Of a stretch of DNA of 60,000 bases, positions 11,200-23,839 are shown one piece after another. Both the position numbers and the translations under genes were made by a program. The first letter of the stretch is position 1. Every line of letters starts with the position of its first letter. The notes under the pieces were generated by a model. It ran no database searches, was not told the DNA's origin, and saw nothing but the letters and a program-made list of their open reading frames with translations. Origin of the DNA: Cristatella mucedo (taxonomy: Eukaryota; Bryozoa; Phylactolaemata; Cristatellidae); NCBI GenBank assembly GCA_009760855.2, contig WPIO01000094.1, positions 808,001-868,000 on the forward strand, given 5' to 3'.

Positions 11200-13240
11200 G
11201 AAATGAGGCTACGTTAGCCAGCGGAAAAGCTCGATGCATAAAAGCGGCCAAAGCATATGTAGCTATAGCTGGCGACGAGAAACTCTCCTAAAATGGCAGA
11301 ACGAGTTTACTTTATTGAATATGTGGGTACCTACACTCGCCAACATGAATCCGAGAAAAATCGGATCGCGTGTAGTTAGCAAAGGCATACTATTCAGAGA
11401 AAGACGTTTTCATAACGCCCAGCATGCCAGGTCTAGAAGGTGCAGATGTTTCCAGCGACAGATTAAAAATGTGTGGGAGCAATTTTTAGGTAAATCCGGC
11501 AGCTATAATCTGCATGCTGCACGTCTAGCTCACTAGAATGCATCGATCCGGTAAGAGAAACCTAATGACTCGTGCGGAAATGCATTTGGATTTACTTTCT
11601 ACCATTATCGGCAATTCGGAATAGGTGACGCCTGTGTAACTAATAAATATATTGCATTTAAAAACATTTTAAAGTCTCATGGGAATAAGAAATATTCTGC
11701 AGCTACTTTGCAAGTATTGAAAGGAATAAATGTGAATTTTTTTATCTAATTTGCACAATTTCAGTAAGAAGTGGACTGCAAATGATAGTTAATTGAGAAT
11801 GAGCTAGTGCCTTTAGGAAAGGTTGTGTTTGTAGGTGCTTTTTAAATTCCCTCATGACATGAGATGCCGTAAGCTGAGCTACTTTAACTGGGAGCTCCAG
11901 TACTATAGAAAACATGGCATAGCCTCCATAAAATTTGATTTTTGCTAGGAGCATCGCTAAGCGACCACGGTCAAAACAGGCGGCAGGGTGATGACGACTG
12001 ACTGCTAAGTATTATAGTCTATAGGTAGGTCAGAGCAAGACATTAGGAGACCTACAAGTGTTTGACCAAGCGTTGGACTCAACATCGCGCTTGGTAGAAG
12101 CCACTGTGAGCTTTCTTTAATAACGGTTTTGCGCTCCTAAGTATCGGCAAATGCAGAAGCAGAGTTACGCTCCAGCCTATTAGCATGCAATCTATTGGTA
12201 CAGGCAGGAAGATCTTCAAGCGCTGAGCTACACGCGCCTGGCGAATGGAGTTTGAGCATGCTCATGCAGACATCATCTTGGGTGTGGTATCCTTCCGGAA
12301 ACTTGCACCTAGCGAACTCATATAGACTTGGCTGCAGAGCTAAAGTGGTCATTGAATGAGAGATTATTTTCGGACAGGACACTCAGACTATCGTCAAATG
12401 CTTCAGGAGTGCTTGCTGGCGGAGCTCGTTTCAGGGTTTTTTACTTTTCTGAGCTGCAGTTGGCCTGCCCAAAAACAGTGAGCCTTTTTCTTTTCCTTTA
12501 ATTTGAAAAGATTCTTCAGCCATCGGAATGCTAATGTCAGCTATCCGCGATGCAAAGAAGTTGAGAGAGTTCAACATGCAGGATTGCAGGGATGGATCAA
12601 AGCACTGGAAGGCATGAATGAGTCAGACCAGAGCTGCATTTCAAGAGCGTTGGCTTCCTGCTGACACGTGGGTTATAGCTTAGAGCTCACCCGTTTGCAC
12701 CGTGAACCGCTTTCCTACCATGTCGCGGCATATTGCGGCTGAGCATAGTTGATTTATTCAAATGCCTACATTTGACACGGAAAAAGGTGTGACCCTCTGA
12801 ACCAATTAAGCTAGTATTTTTTTAAACTGCCGATGAACATTCGGAAGCAAAATAGTGCCAGCTTAGATGAGATGTGACTGAACATGCTCTCCCCCACATG
12901 GCACTTTCTAATAGACCTATATTCAATAATTTCCTAGTATTCGACAGGAAAACTAGATCGAATGATCGCAGCAATACCAAACATCATAAGTGACCCAAAA
13001 ACCTGTCGCTACAATCGGCAAGAAAACTTTAGGCTTTTAACTTAGTGCACAATGCGAATAGCTGATTTGGATTTAAGACATCAGCACTTAAATGGAACGA
13101 CATTTTTTCGAAGCGGATGGTGAAAAAGTGAACTGCTTAAAAGCAACGACTCCATGTCACGTAAAAAGTACTTTCTTTGGCCAACGGGTCAATTGCTTCA
13201 ATCTCGTGCACTAGTATACTTATGGGACCTGCTAGGTCGT
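11200..13240. other. Region without recognisable genes
   Basis: No convincing exon was found. At 11742-11954, minus strand, a frame with a YGG start, LP in the middle and FKKHLQTQPFLKAL near the end resembles the C-terminus of LINE ORFs in layout only. It may be an old LINE of another family. Confidence 0.3.
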
Positions 13241-13249
13241 CAAGTATTT

Positions 13250-13435
13250 TCCACTAACCACACTTGAATCCAGATGCTGTGCATGTCACCTTAATTGTTA
13301 TTCATGTTTTTTATCAAGCATGATATTACTCACCCGCGTTTCGCTTTACAGCATGTGTAAAACGCCTAGAAAGAGATCGAGTTTTCTGAGGGCGCTTTAT
13401 CAAGTGCATTATTATTATTATTATTATTATTCTCA
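13250..13435 (+). mobile_element. LINE-B 3' tail
   Basis: 3' UTR words (ATGCTGTGCATGTCACC), AAACGCCTAGAAAGAGAT, GGGCGCTTTATCAAGTGC and an ATT repeat at 13410-13430. 5' truncated. Confidence 0.85.
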
Positions 13436-14130
13436 GACCACCAGCTGTTCAGCTTCTAGCCTCCTCTCTCCATTTCGAGCACTAAATTAAATTTAACTAA
13501 TTAATTAATTCAATTACTTTGAACTAATTTGCTTAATTGGATTAGTGAGCATGCCTCAACTCCTTATTCACTGACAGTGCGGAACTCGCGTTCAGCTTCT
13601 ATCGCCATACTGACGCATCTGCTCTAGTAAGTTAGCCCTGCACCCAAGTCAAATTTTCTTTCTTTTCCTGTGTTTCGCATGAGTACTTGTGCCTGTTGCT
13701 TTCCTAGGGTTTAAGAAGCAGTAATATTGTCTTCCTGTATGTTTACGCATGCTGTTCAAAGCATAATATTTGCCTTTAATTAGTCCTTTGTTGTGGACAA
13801 TCTTGTATTTAGCTGACAAGCACCTGAAGATATAGTTTTTCTCTACGAAGCGATTAAAACGAGTTTGCATTAATAGGAGAAAAGCTAGCGCATGTGAGAA
13901 TACTGAAAGTTAAACCCTCAAAATGTTCTAGGTCGTGAGATCTCAGATTGGCTCGGCATAAGATCTGTGTTTCCGGTTCCAAACCTTGATGAATTATTTC
14001 TCTTCACCTTTTGTCCACCTTGATAAATGTCACTTGATAAATGCATCAGCTCTATAGTCAAGTTTGCCTGCTTTCATCTACATTCACAGCGGAAATTTTG
14101 ACTTGCTGAGATACCAATACCTCAACTATG
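13436..14130. other. Unassigned AT-rich stretch
   Basis: No gene recognised. A lysine- and arginine-rich 73-codon frame at 13649-13870 (minus) has no family resemblance. Confidence 0.3.
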
Positions 14131-14280
14131 GTGGTCCGTGCATTCGTGACATCCCGCCTAGACCTCTATAGCTCGCACCATTTGCTGCTGGCGTGCAGTA
14201 GGAAGCTACCGAAGTGGCCAAAATACAATTATCTTTCGTGAGCGTCGCAACTAGCACGTTATATAGCTTATTGTATGTCT
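14130..14280 (+). mobile_element. Decayed LINE-B fragment
   Basis: Matches the LINE-B ORF around HAFVTSRLD to the RERRS segment, with an internal rearranged portion. Short and inactive. Confidence 0.6.
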
Positions 14281-14289
14281 GCACTGACT

Positions 14290-15550
14290 CTCCAGCAATC
14301 ATGAACCTGCTTCAGGGTCCGGAACTTCAGATCCGTTAATTCTTTCACTCCGGCCTTGCCAACGCCTCCTAATCAGGCTTGATTTGGAGACCACACGTTG
14401 AGCTCCTATGTTCATAAAGTGTCTGGGCGTCCATCGGAAACTGCTAAAGACTTCGACTTGTGGCGTTTTGCAGTGGCGCTACTTTTTTATTATTGCTCGC
14501 ATGGCCAGCTCGCGCTACTTATGCAAAGCTAGTGACTGCTAGGCCGGCTGCTTACGTAAGTTGTACACGGAGCCGTCACGTGACTTTTGCCGCCCCTGGG
14601 CACTTTTCAGTCTTTCACCCACTACATTTTAAGCTGACACTTTATTTTAAAATAATTTTTACTGTTTACTTAACAGTTAAAAGACTAGTCATTGTTTTGT
14701 AACTGTTTACTTTATTAAACTTGTTACCCAAACATAAACATGGCGCACGTTTTCGGCTCGCGAAAGAGTCGATCAACTTAAGGTAATCAAGATCAGCATT
14801 CAGTGAATGTTTGATGGATAAATTGATAGTCCATAAAGCCTCTTCGACGTCACAGTTGAGCGTACATGTGTTTTTATGAGCTTCTATTTAGAGAATCTAC
14901 CTTCTCGCTTCTTACTCCGACATTCGTATGAAGGATGACTCATAAGGTTACCGTCGCAGCCATATTTCAGAATATAGTAATGTTTTGAGACTATCTGTGT
15001 CCTGCTGAGTGCCAAAGATGCGCGCGCCAAGTCCGCGGACAAACGCCGCTTAAAAAATGCTTAGACAAAAAATTAATATTGGTATTAATTGTTTTCATAT
15101 TTTCATATTTGTATTCCTTTTTTCATGTTAATATTATTTTTTTCTACAAACACCGTGGGCGGGTGGAATAGGACCAAATTATTTATTTTGCGAACCGATA
15201 AACGCACACTCCTCTCCACTAACCGAAAGTTACCGTCCAGCGAGACGGCGATAAGGAAAGCGGTGGTCGAGTTAAGATACGAAGGGTCGCAGTATTTATC
15301 GAATCGACGGTGGCTAATGGATGCGAGCGTCCATTGCTCTGAGTGGCGGCGCGCGTGCCGTAATAATACAGTTGATACCGTGACTAAAGTAGGTCTTCTG
15401 TTCGCTGCAGATAGCTAGCTCAGCGGGGTGAGTCGTTTTCACACGGCCGTTACGCCTAACCTAATCGTTGCCTGGCTGCCGTTGTACCCGTGACGAGACA
15501 GCTGGCGCTAACGCTCTCACGATCCTTTGCTAGCCAAGCGTCGTTCTCGT
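14290..15550. other. Region without recognisable genes
   Basis: Open frames at 14460-14702 and 15089-15418 (plus) lack family motifs and convincing splice sites. I assign nothing here. Confidence 0.3.
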
Positions 15551-15558
15551 CTGTTCAG

Positions 15559-15770
15559 AGCGTTCAGAGTAAAGCGTCCGAGGCAGAGCGTCTGAGACGG
15601 AGCGTCTAGGATAGAGCGCCGAAGACAAGAGTGCGTAGGACAGAGCGCTATGGACAGAGCGCCGAAGACAAGAGTGCTTAGGACAATGCGTCTGAGACCG
15701 AGCATCTGAGGCAGAGCGTCTAGGACAGAGCGTCTGGGGCTGCGCATCTAGGACAGACCCAGTCTGGAGA
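15559..15770. repeat. 14-bp minisatellite, about 14-15 degenerate units
   Basis: Successive units resemble AGCGTCTGAGACGG and AGCGTCTAGGACAG, with occasional 15-bp units (AGCGCCGAAGACAAG). A pair of units is duplicated as a block (AGCGCCGAAGACAAG + AGTGC-TAGGACA). It borders the GC-rich tract that follows. Confidence 0.9.
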
Positions 15771-15879
15771 CGAGCAAGAGCAGTGAAATAATTACTTTGG
15801 CTAGTTACCAACTGTCTCCGCCCAATAGTGGCTCGCTCTCAGGTAGTTAAAGCAGCGACTTTCGTCAGAAGCGCTTCGA

Positions 15880-17050
15880 CGCTTACCTGGGACCTGCGGT
15901 AGAGCCTGGCAGCAGTTGTGCTGGCGACCACGGCGGCTACTGACGGAGGCGGACGTCGCATGTTCGTTACTCGTTAAGCGCTGGCATCACACTGGTGCTG
16001 CTCGTGAACTGCTACAAGTACTCTGTGCAGATCGCAGGCGGTGCCCCGAGATGGGTATTCGCCGCGAAGGGTGCTCGTTTGTTCCTACCGCGTGAACGGG
16101 TATCGATCGCCAGTGGCGACAGTTCTTTGTGCAGCGCCCTCCTCACGGCGGCGGCGGCCACGGCGACTGCGGCGGCGTCCACAAAGGTGGGGGCCACAGC
16201 GGCGGCGGCCACAGCGGCTGCGGCTGCAGCTGCGGGGGCGGCGGCGGCGACAGGTCGGCGGCCTAGCCCGGCCAGCAAACCTCGCTGAGCAGCCACTTGA
16301 GGCAGGCTTGGGGCTGCGGGAACCGAGCGTTGAAACGGCGGTGCTGAAGCTGGGCCGAGCAAAAGCGGGGTCGAGGCAGATTCGGGGTCAACTCGCAACA
16401 AGTCGCTAGGATGGCCCGGCGTAAGGCTGGATGGCGGATAGCGGGTGAACAACCCGCGGTCCGCGGGTGGTCCGGCTTTGGGGTTTGCTCCCGAGCACCA
16501 GCGCTGTGCGACGTCGGCTCCTGGGCGGTAGGAGGCAATGGGGTCTGGAGCACGTCGCTGGCGCTCCTATTCAGCGACGGCAAACAAAGTAGGCGGACGC
16601 GAACAAAGGTACCGCTGCACGCGTTACCTCAAGCACTATTGAATGGTTTCTTTGCAGCATATCTAAAATGCCTGGAAAGAGATTCCCTTCTCTGAGGCCG
16701 CTAAGCAAATGCGTAAGCAATACTATTAGTAGCAGTCAGTAGAAGTATCACAGCTATTTGCTTAGCTCCGCCGTAACCGCCAGCGCTCGCAGCGGTGAGC
16801 CTTGAACTCGCGACATAGTCAGAGCTCGCTGAATGTCAGAGCGGCCTCATCGACTACTCGCGCGGGCGCCTCTGCACGCGGCTCTCCGTGACTCGGCGGC
16901 GCAGCGCCGGAGCAAAACTAAAGCGCCTCTCCGTGGAGAGGCTTCCGAAGCACCGCGGCGACGGCAGCGGCGTCGGCGAGCCGAGGCACCGCTCGCAGAG
17001 GTGCCTCTGGTCCCCAGCGGCCTTCATTGCACCCTGAGAGGAGCAGAATG
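15880..17050. other. GC-rich, CpG-rich tract with GCN repeats
   Basis: GC content rises sharply, CpG is frequent, and an imperfect GCG/GCC trinucleotide run fills 16141-16258. Open frames exist on both strands, mostly poly-alanine or arginine runs caused by the repeat, and none resembles a known protein. It could be a CpG-island promoter or first exon of an unidentified gene, or a repeat cluster. Confidence 0.5.
16648..16735 (+). mobile_element. LINE-B 3' tail remnant
   Basis: Diverged copy of the tail: TTTGCAGCATATCTAAAATGCC, GGAAAGAGATTCCCTTCTCTGAGG, then AATACTATTAGTAG. Confidence 0.6.
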
Positions 17051-17164
17051 AGAGCAGGTGAAAAGTGGAATATCGAGCAGAAAGATTTTATTAGAATAAA
17101 CACGCCAAAATGGGCAAAGTTTAAAAGATACCGATGATCGTATTGGTATGAAAAGATAACAAGG

Positions 17165-18255
17165 GGCTGCCATTTCTATGCAGGTGACACTCAGCTGTCA
17201 CTTTGCTTTGATCCCTGCGAGCCCTCCAGCTCACCGAATCCTCTCAACTCTCTTGCTGCAAGTATTGATGACATTTGCACATAGATGGCTGCAAAATTTC
17301 TAAAATTTAATAGCCATAAAGCCAACTTAATGATTGTGGTAAAACCGAGTGCGATTCGAAATAAGAAAGGCTAACCCTCAAAGTCGGCTCTGCCATCATG
17401 TACCCTGCTGAATCTGCACGAAATCTAGGTTTCATGTTCCCAAAAAAGACCTTTCATTAGACGACCGCATCAGCTCCGCCGTTAAGTCTGCCTTCTTTCA
17501 CTTACATAACATTGCTGAAATTCGGGCTTGTTTAGATAGGGATGCAGCGTTTAAATTGATCCATGCATTCGTGACATCCCGTCTCGACTTCTGCAACTCA
17601 CTGCTCAATGGCCTACCAGCATGTGCGATCAGGCGATTGCAGCTGGTGCAAAACTCTGCAGCTAGGCTTGTCTGTCGTGAGCGTCGCAGTTGCCACATTA
17701 CTCCACTTCTCACCGACCTGCACTGGCTACCAGTCAAGCAACGGATCGACTTCAAGGTTTTGTTGCTCACTTTTAGGTCCCTTTATTCGTTGGCTCCAGC
17801 CAATCTCTCAGATCTACTCCCCCACCAAGCTAAGCATCGTAGCACCTGCTTTTCGGAATCTAACTCTTCACCTATCCTTCTTACAAATATCAAATCCTTT
17901 GGAGGCCGTGCCCTTAGTTCGTATGCACCCAAAACCACGAAGTCACTCCCGACTTGCGTCAGATCATCCCCTGACTTGAACACGTTCAAAAAGAAACTAA
18001 AAACCCATATATTTACCACAGCATCTAGTGGGTCCCCGTGATTGGACCTTTATGTGCTTACGTGGGCTGACACAGTGCATGCTGCCACGAAACACACCTG
18101 CTACTGACCTAAGTAAGTCACCTTTAACCACGTTATTATTATTGTTTATTGAGCATGCTATCACTAACCATTCGATCTTGCTTCTTTTGGAGCGAATGTA
18201 AAGTGCCTAGAAAGAGATAGAGTTATCTGATGGTGCTATATCGAATGTTTTATAG
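17165..18255 (+). mobile_element. LINE-B subfamily copy, 5' truncated
   Basis: Starts just at the RT active site (FYAGDTQLS, where YADD has become YAGD). An open 161-codon stretch at 17556-18041 covers the C-terminal third (HAFVTSRLDFCNSLL, LHWLPVKQRIDF, FKKKLKTH). It ends with the AAAGTGCCTAGAAAGAGAT tail. Several residues differ consistently from the copies at 22-23 kb and 48 kb, suggesting a subfamily. Inactive. Confidence 0.85.
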
Positions 18256-18289
18256 TTATTATTGTTGTTGCATCCGTAGTTTCTCCGCC

Positions 18290-18655
18290 TGGAACAGCGA
18301 ACCAGAAGTGCCGCTTGACCTGTTCATAGTCGTTATCATCTCTGTGGGCTTCACTTGCGAACCGAGATAGACCTGCCATAACCGAGATTTTTAATATAGC
18401 TTTGAAAAAAGAAGTTGTACCCAAGTCCTTCAAATTGGAAATCGTTAGGCCCAGACTTAAAAAGCCTGGATTAGACAGAGAGGTCCTTGCAAACTATCGC
18501 CCAGTTTCCTTCTTCCTTTCTTGTCAAAGATTCTTGACAGAATTGTCGCTAAGCAGATGGTAGTGCATGTGGAAAAGAATGAAATGTCGGAAACTTTTCA
18601 ATCAGGGCTCAGAGGCAGCACTCCACTGAAACTGCTCTCCTCCATGTTAACAATG
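18290..18655 (+). mobile_element. LINE-A, 5' part of a copy split by another LINE-A
   Basis: Encodes the N-terminal RT region ([27 protein letters not shown]) and breaks off after CTCCTCCATGTTAACAATG. It continues at 19704 after a minus-strand insertion. Confidence 0.8.
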
Positions 18656-19703
18656 TAATGTAATGTATCTCCGTCTATAACTCAACAAAGCTATAAAGAC
18701 TATGTAGGAGAGCTGTGTATAGAGCATTCACTGCCTACGCGGCTTGCGGTACGCATTCGCTTACCAACAGACTTCATCTCACGGAAGAAAGAGAAAGCGG
18801 GAAGCATAGCAGAATCGGGAGAGCAGTCGAGGTAGTAAGTAGCATGGAAGTAGCAGCTCAGGACCGCAGAAAATGACGAGCCATAGTCGGCAGCAGGAGA
18901 GTAGCTGTCGTTGCATAAGAATTGTGGAAGAGAGTTCCACAGTCTAGGACCAGCAAAGTTAAACCTTCTGTCGCCAACGGTCTTTAAGCGGAGGAATGGA
19001 ACAGTTAATTTATTGTCTATGCAGGACCTGAGGACGCGAAGAGGCTGAAAAAGGTGCAGCAGTTCAGCTAGGTACGAAGGAGCCAGACGGTGGCGGGCCT
19101 TGCGGGTCAGCGTAAGAACTTTGCTCCGTATCCTTTGCTCAACCGGCAACCATCCTAGCTCTTTTAGAAAAGGAGACACGTGCTCAAACCTCTGGGACTT
19201 GAATACTAGCCTTGCAGCCATATTCGTAGTCAGCTGCAGAGGCCTAGTTGCTTTTTTTTGGTAGCCCAGCCCAAAGGGAATTACACTAATCAATCCGAGA
19301 CAGAACTACGGAGCTAGTTAACTGGTTTGCAATCCACTGTGGAAGACAGCTCCTAATCTTGAATAGGGATAGTACGGGATAACTAGCTGTAGAAGCAGGT
19401 TTCTGAATGAATCTTTTGAATTTGACGCAGCTGCCGAAAACGACACCTAAACTTCGAGCACGTGGTGATGGGCGCACAACAGCATCACCTATTAGAAGAG
19501 CAAAGCCTTTTGATCCAGCCACGCCCGTAGGGTGTCCTGTGAGCAGCAGTTTGGTTTTATCCTCATTCAGTTTCAAGACATTCTCCGACATTTAGGATCG
19601 AATGTTGGCAAGGCAATCATTCAGTTTCTCATTGGCTGCAGCAGATTCCGACGGTTTTTATGACAAATGCAGCTGGATATCTTCAGCATAAAAGCGATGA
19701 CAT
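18656..19703 (-). mobile_element. LINE-A inserted inside a plus-strand LINE-A
   Basis: The 3' end, with the ATGTAATGTA repeat, is at 18656. The frame at 18700-19293 covers the C-terminal ORF (WLPVEQRIRSKV, WNSLPQF), and 19286-19591 covers the segment after motif C. It ends at CGATG against the host LINE. The flanks share only ATG. 5' truncated and inactive. Confidence 0.85.
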
Positions 19704-20415
19704 TCTATGTGGCAATAATGACGGGAATGTCACTACCCTAGCTGTACTAGATCTGTCAGCTGCCTTGGACACCAATGATCACGATGTCCCACTTTAACGA
19801 TTGAAAACAATTGGTCTAGCAGCAATGGTGTGGTTTAAATTGTACTAACCTGATTGTGTCCAATCAATGACATGTGGGGGTCAGGTCTCACAAATGAAAC
19901 GGGTCACCTGTGGATTCCCTCAAGGGTGCGTCCTCATTCCCATGATGTTCTTTATTTATACACAACCGCTGGGAAAAGTGATTAAGCCCTACGGAATAGG
20001 ACATCACATTTTATGCTGGCGTTACTCAGCTGTAATCGTCATTCAAACCGTCGGAATCTGCTGCAGAAACTGAGAAACTTGGTGCTTGCCTTGCCGACAT
20101 CCGATCCTGGATGTCGGAAAACTCCTTGAAACTAAATGACGGTAAAACCAAGCTGGTGCTCATAGGGCACCGCTAAGCGTGTGGCTGGATTAAAAGGCTT
20201 TGCTCTTCTAATAGGTGATGCCGTTGTGCGACCATCACCAAGTGCTCGAAATTTAGGTGTCGTTTTTGACAGCTGCATAAATTTTAAAAGCTTCATTTAG
20301 AAGTGTGCTTCTACAGCTGGCCATCACTTCCGATCCCTATCTAAGGAATAGAGCTGCCTCCCACAGTGGCTTGCAAAAGATTTAATTTGCTCCATAGTTC
20401 TGTCTCGTCAATTCA
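19704..20415 (+). mobile_element. LINE-A, 3' continuation of the split copy
   Basis: Resumes with the segment that follows CCATGTTAAC in other copies (ACATTCTATGTGGCAATAATG), then motif A, CGFPQGC (usually CGVPQGS), and the downstream ORF. It ends without the 3' UTR. Heavily mutated. Confidence 0.8.
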
Positions 20416-20699
20416 TACCCATTAATTTAGTGTTAAACTGAACTTCGAAGGTGTTAAGCAGGTGCTCTTACGTCGAAAGGATAGGGCGAGGGCTGGAAAA
20501 CCAACGAAAACTAGCAAAGAGCGTTTTAAAATATCGCTGAGTGCGTTTTCTATTTTTAGGTACAGCAGGAACGAGTTTTTTTTGCCGGGCTCGGGAGCGA
20601 GTTAAAATGTGCTCCCGCATTATCCTATGGGAAAGCATAGTACGGATTACGACCGACGGGGCGTAGCGAGCGAAAATAGCCCCAGCCTCGATTAACCGT

Positions 20700-20798
20700 G
20701 GGTATATATTGGCCCAGGCTAGAGTATACTCCAGCGATAAGGTGTCCTAGGCTAAACTCTAGCCATGTGTTTATAATATACTGGGCCAGTTCATACCC
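20700..20798. mobile_element. Foldback/MITE-like element with imperfect terminal inverted repeats
   Basis: The left end GGGTATATATTGGCCCAG matches the complement of the right end CTGGGCCAGTTCATACCC at most positions. Inner GGCTAGAG/CTCTAGCC words also pair. No coding capacity and no clear target duplication, so the class is unknown. Confidence 0.5.
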
Positions 20799-21654
20799 CT
20801 CCAGGCCAGAATTTGCCCCATCTGAAAGATATTGCAGAGAAACAAATTTTGTATATAAAATTAAGCTTTTAGTGCTAATTGATCATTCTATAGCAACTAT
20901 CCATACTGAGAGCACACAACAATCAACTTGCACTGATGTCCAACAAAGAACTTCCACAGATTTTTAAAAAGCATATAAATGGTGCTCATAATTTTAATTT
21001 TTTTCGATTGAAGCAGTGAATTTTGAGTGAAATCAAATACGACCGCAATCCCATAGAAGTCTTTTCGAAAGTCACAGATAATAGGTTCTCAGTTTGATGA
21101 AACATGGTTTATGAGTTTGAAATTATTTCTATTTTGTAACGGAGGTTAACTTAGCTATGAGTCCGTCGACATGTATATGTGTGCATATGCGTACATATGG
21201 AGCTTAACAATGTTTGCATTACGTGATCACATATCTTAAAAGAAATAAAAGGTCGTCTCATTACACCCATATGTAATCTAAATTACTTGTTTTTTCAAAT
21301 TTTTTCAAATTTATTTCTCAATTATGGAAGACCAACTTTATGACCAGCTTGCAAGATTCTGCACTGCAACACAACAAAAGTACCACTACTTCTTTTCCGA
21401 CATACCAACAGCGAAAGGTGTGAGTGAGCCAAGCCTCAGTTCATACAAACAGCTAAACCACATCGAGCTGAAGGAGAGAGTATTTTCCTATGAGAGAAGG
21501 GAGTTCTCCACAAATCGCACTACCTTGAATGCCTATCATAACAATTTAATTTCTGGTGGTTATTTGGGCCGAGATGAGACGCTGGCCTAAATTTCTTACC
21601 GTTATCACTGGAAATGAATGAAAAAGGACATCCGCCCACATATCTAAAAAGTCT
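20799..21654. other. Unassigned region
   Basis: An 88-codon frame at 21324-21590 (plus), beginning MEDQLYDQLARF, has ordinary-looking composition. It shows no family motif and no clear splice donor, so it is left unassigned. Confidence 0.3.
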
Positions 21655-23745
21655 AGCTTCTATAGAAACATTGCTGAATCACAGATGCACAATCCAAAAA
21701 TGCTGATGTCGACAGTAAACCATCTCCTCAACCGTTCCCAGATTAGCTCCTTACCTGATGATCCTTGTGATGATCTAGCCGATCGCTTCTCTTGATTCTT
21801 TGTGCAGAAGATAGACAAGATCATGGAATCCATCCCTGCGAAGACAACATCCCCACTAGAATGCTGTTCCTCGGTTCCTGGCTGCACCTCAATGTCTGCA
21901 TTTAAGCAGGTCACTAGTGATCTAGTCCTAAAGTTCGTATCTCAATCAAAGAAGGCAACAAGTCCTCTGGACTCTATTCCCACTTTCCGGCTCCTACGTT
22001 GCATTGATCTGCTGCTGCCATACATAATTAACATCATTAATATGTCATTAGCCTCAGGTCATGTCTCAGCACCTTTCAAAAGAGCTGTAGTCAGGCCACT
22101 TCTCAAGAAAGCTACACTAGACCAAGAGAACTTAAGCAACTACCGCCCAGTCTCCCTTCTACCGTTCCTATCAAAGACACTGGAACGGGTCGTGGCAGAC
22201 CAGCTGAACTCATATATCAAAACCTCACACCTTGCTAGTAAGTTCCGGTCTGGCTTTAGAGCTAATCACTCCACACAGTCAGCATTGCTTAGGGTATACA
22301 ACGACCTACTTAGGAATGCAGACATGGATAGAGTGTCTCTGCTTGTTTTGCTTGATCTTTCGGCAGCTTTTGATACCATCGATCACAAAGTTCTTCTAGA
22401 GCGCCTCTCATCTCGCCTGGGCATCACTCTGCAGTGGTTTAGGTCCTATCTCAGTGGGAGACTCCAGAGTATTGACTTGAATGGACAAAGATCATCTCAA
22501 GTACCTCTGAAATATGGAATACCTCAGGGCTCCTTGATAGGTCCGGAGCTTTTCACGGTTTTTTACTCTCCCTCTTGCTGATGTGATTGCCAAGCACAAT
22601 CTAGGCTTTAATTTCTATGCGGATGACACTCAGTTGTACCTTTGCTTTGATCCCTCCCAGCCTTCGACACCTCAAATTCTCTAAACTCACTTGCTGCATG
22701 CATTGATGACATCCGCACATGGATGGCAGCAAATTTTCTAAAAGTAAACGATGATAAAACTAGCTTACTAGTTATGGGCAAACCCAGTGTGATTCAGAGA
22801 TTGGAAAAGCTGTCTCTCAAAATTGGCTCTGCCAGCATATCTCCAGTTGAATCAGCTCAAAATCTAGGTCTCATATTCCAAAGTGACCTCTCGTTAGAAG
22901 ACCATATCAGCTCCACGGTCAAATCTGCCTATTTTCAGCTTCATAACATTGCTAAAATTTGGGCTTGTTTAGATAAGGATACCACGTCCAAGTTGGTCCA
23001 TGCATTCGTGACATCTCGTCTCGACCTCTGCAACTCACTACTTACTGGCATTCCAGCATGTGCAATCAGGCTATTGCAGCTGGTGCAAAACTCAGCAGCT
23101 AGGCTTGTCTGTCGTGAGCGTCGCAGTTGCCACATTACTCCACTTCTCGCCGACCTCCACTGGCTACCAGTGAGGCAACGGATTTACTTCAAGGTTTTGT
23201 CGCTCACATTTAGGTCCCTTCATTCTATGGCTCCAGCCTATCTCTCCGATATACTACCACATCAGGCCAAGCATCGTACCACCCGCTTTTCGGAATCCAA
23301 CAGTCTACAAATAATAATAATGTAATGTACATGATAATGCCTCGTACAAACCTTAAATCCTTTGGAGACCGTGCATTTAGTTCGTATGCTCCCAAAGCCT
23401 GGAACTCCCTCCCGACCTGCGACAGAACATCCCCTGACCTGACCACATTTAAAAGGAACTTAAAAACACACCTATTTAGGACCGCATTTAGTGGGTCCCT
23501 GTGATACGTCCTTCATGTGCTTATGCGTGCTGACACTGTGCATGCTGCCACTAACCACATTTGCATGCTGATCCTGTGCATGTCACCCCTAACCATATTA
23601 TTTATTTTGCTTGTTTTTCAAGCTTGATTGTACTTACCATTCAATTGCATTTCACTTTGCAGCAAATGTAAAGCGCCTAGAAAGACATTAAGTTCTCTGA
23701 GGGCTCTTTATGAAAGTGCATTCTTATTATTATTATTATTATGTC
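21655..23745 (+). mobile_element. LINE-B copy with the best-preserved RT domain
   Basis: The first frame (21802-22581, 259 codons) holds the RT fingers (NYRPVSLLPFLSK), motif A (LLDLSAAFDTID) and motif B (YGIPQGSLIGP). A frameshift near 22560-22600 separates it from motif C (FYADDTQLY, about 22613). A second frame (22723-23325) carries the C-terminal part. A short AATAATAATGTAATGTACATG insertion interrupts it at 23310-23332. The tail with stem-loop ends in (ATT)n at 23730-23743. The element lacks its endonuclease, which is present in the copy starting at 45868. CR1/L2/Jockey-group LINE; not active as it stands. Confidence 0.9.
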
Positions 23746-23839
23746 GAAGAGAATGATTAGTGCTTGTAATAAATCCCAAAGTAATCACAGATCGCAATAC
23801 CACTGCTGTACTGTAAACCACTGACTGGAAAAGTGTGAA

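Noticed and set aside
15995-16452. Poly-alanine protein genes on both strands in the GC-rich tract
   Set aside because: All three frames stay open because of the GCN repeat. No start context, domain or splice evidence favours one.
17556-18041. 161-aa conserved hypothetical protein
   Set aside because: LINE-B C-terminal ORF segment; the matching sequence recurs at five or more places.
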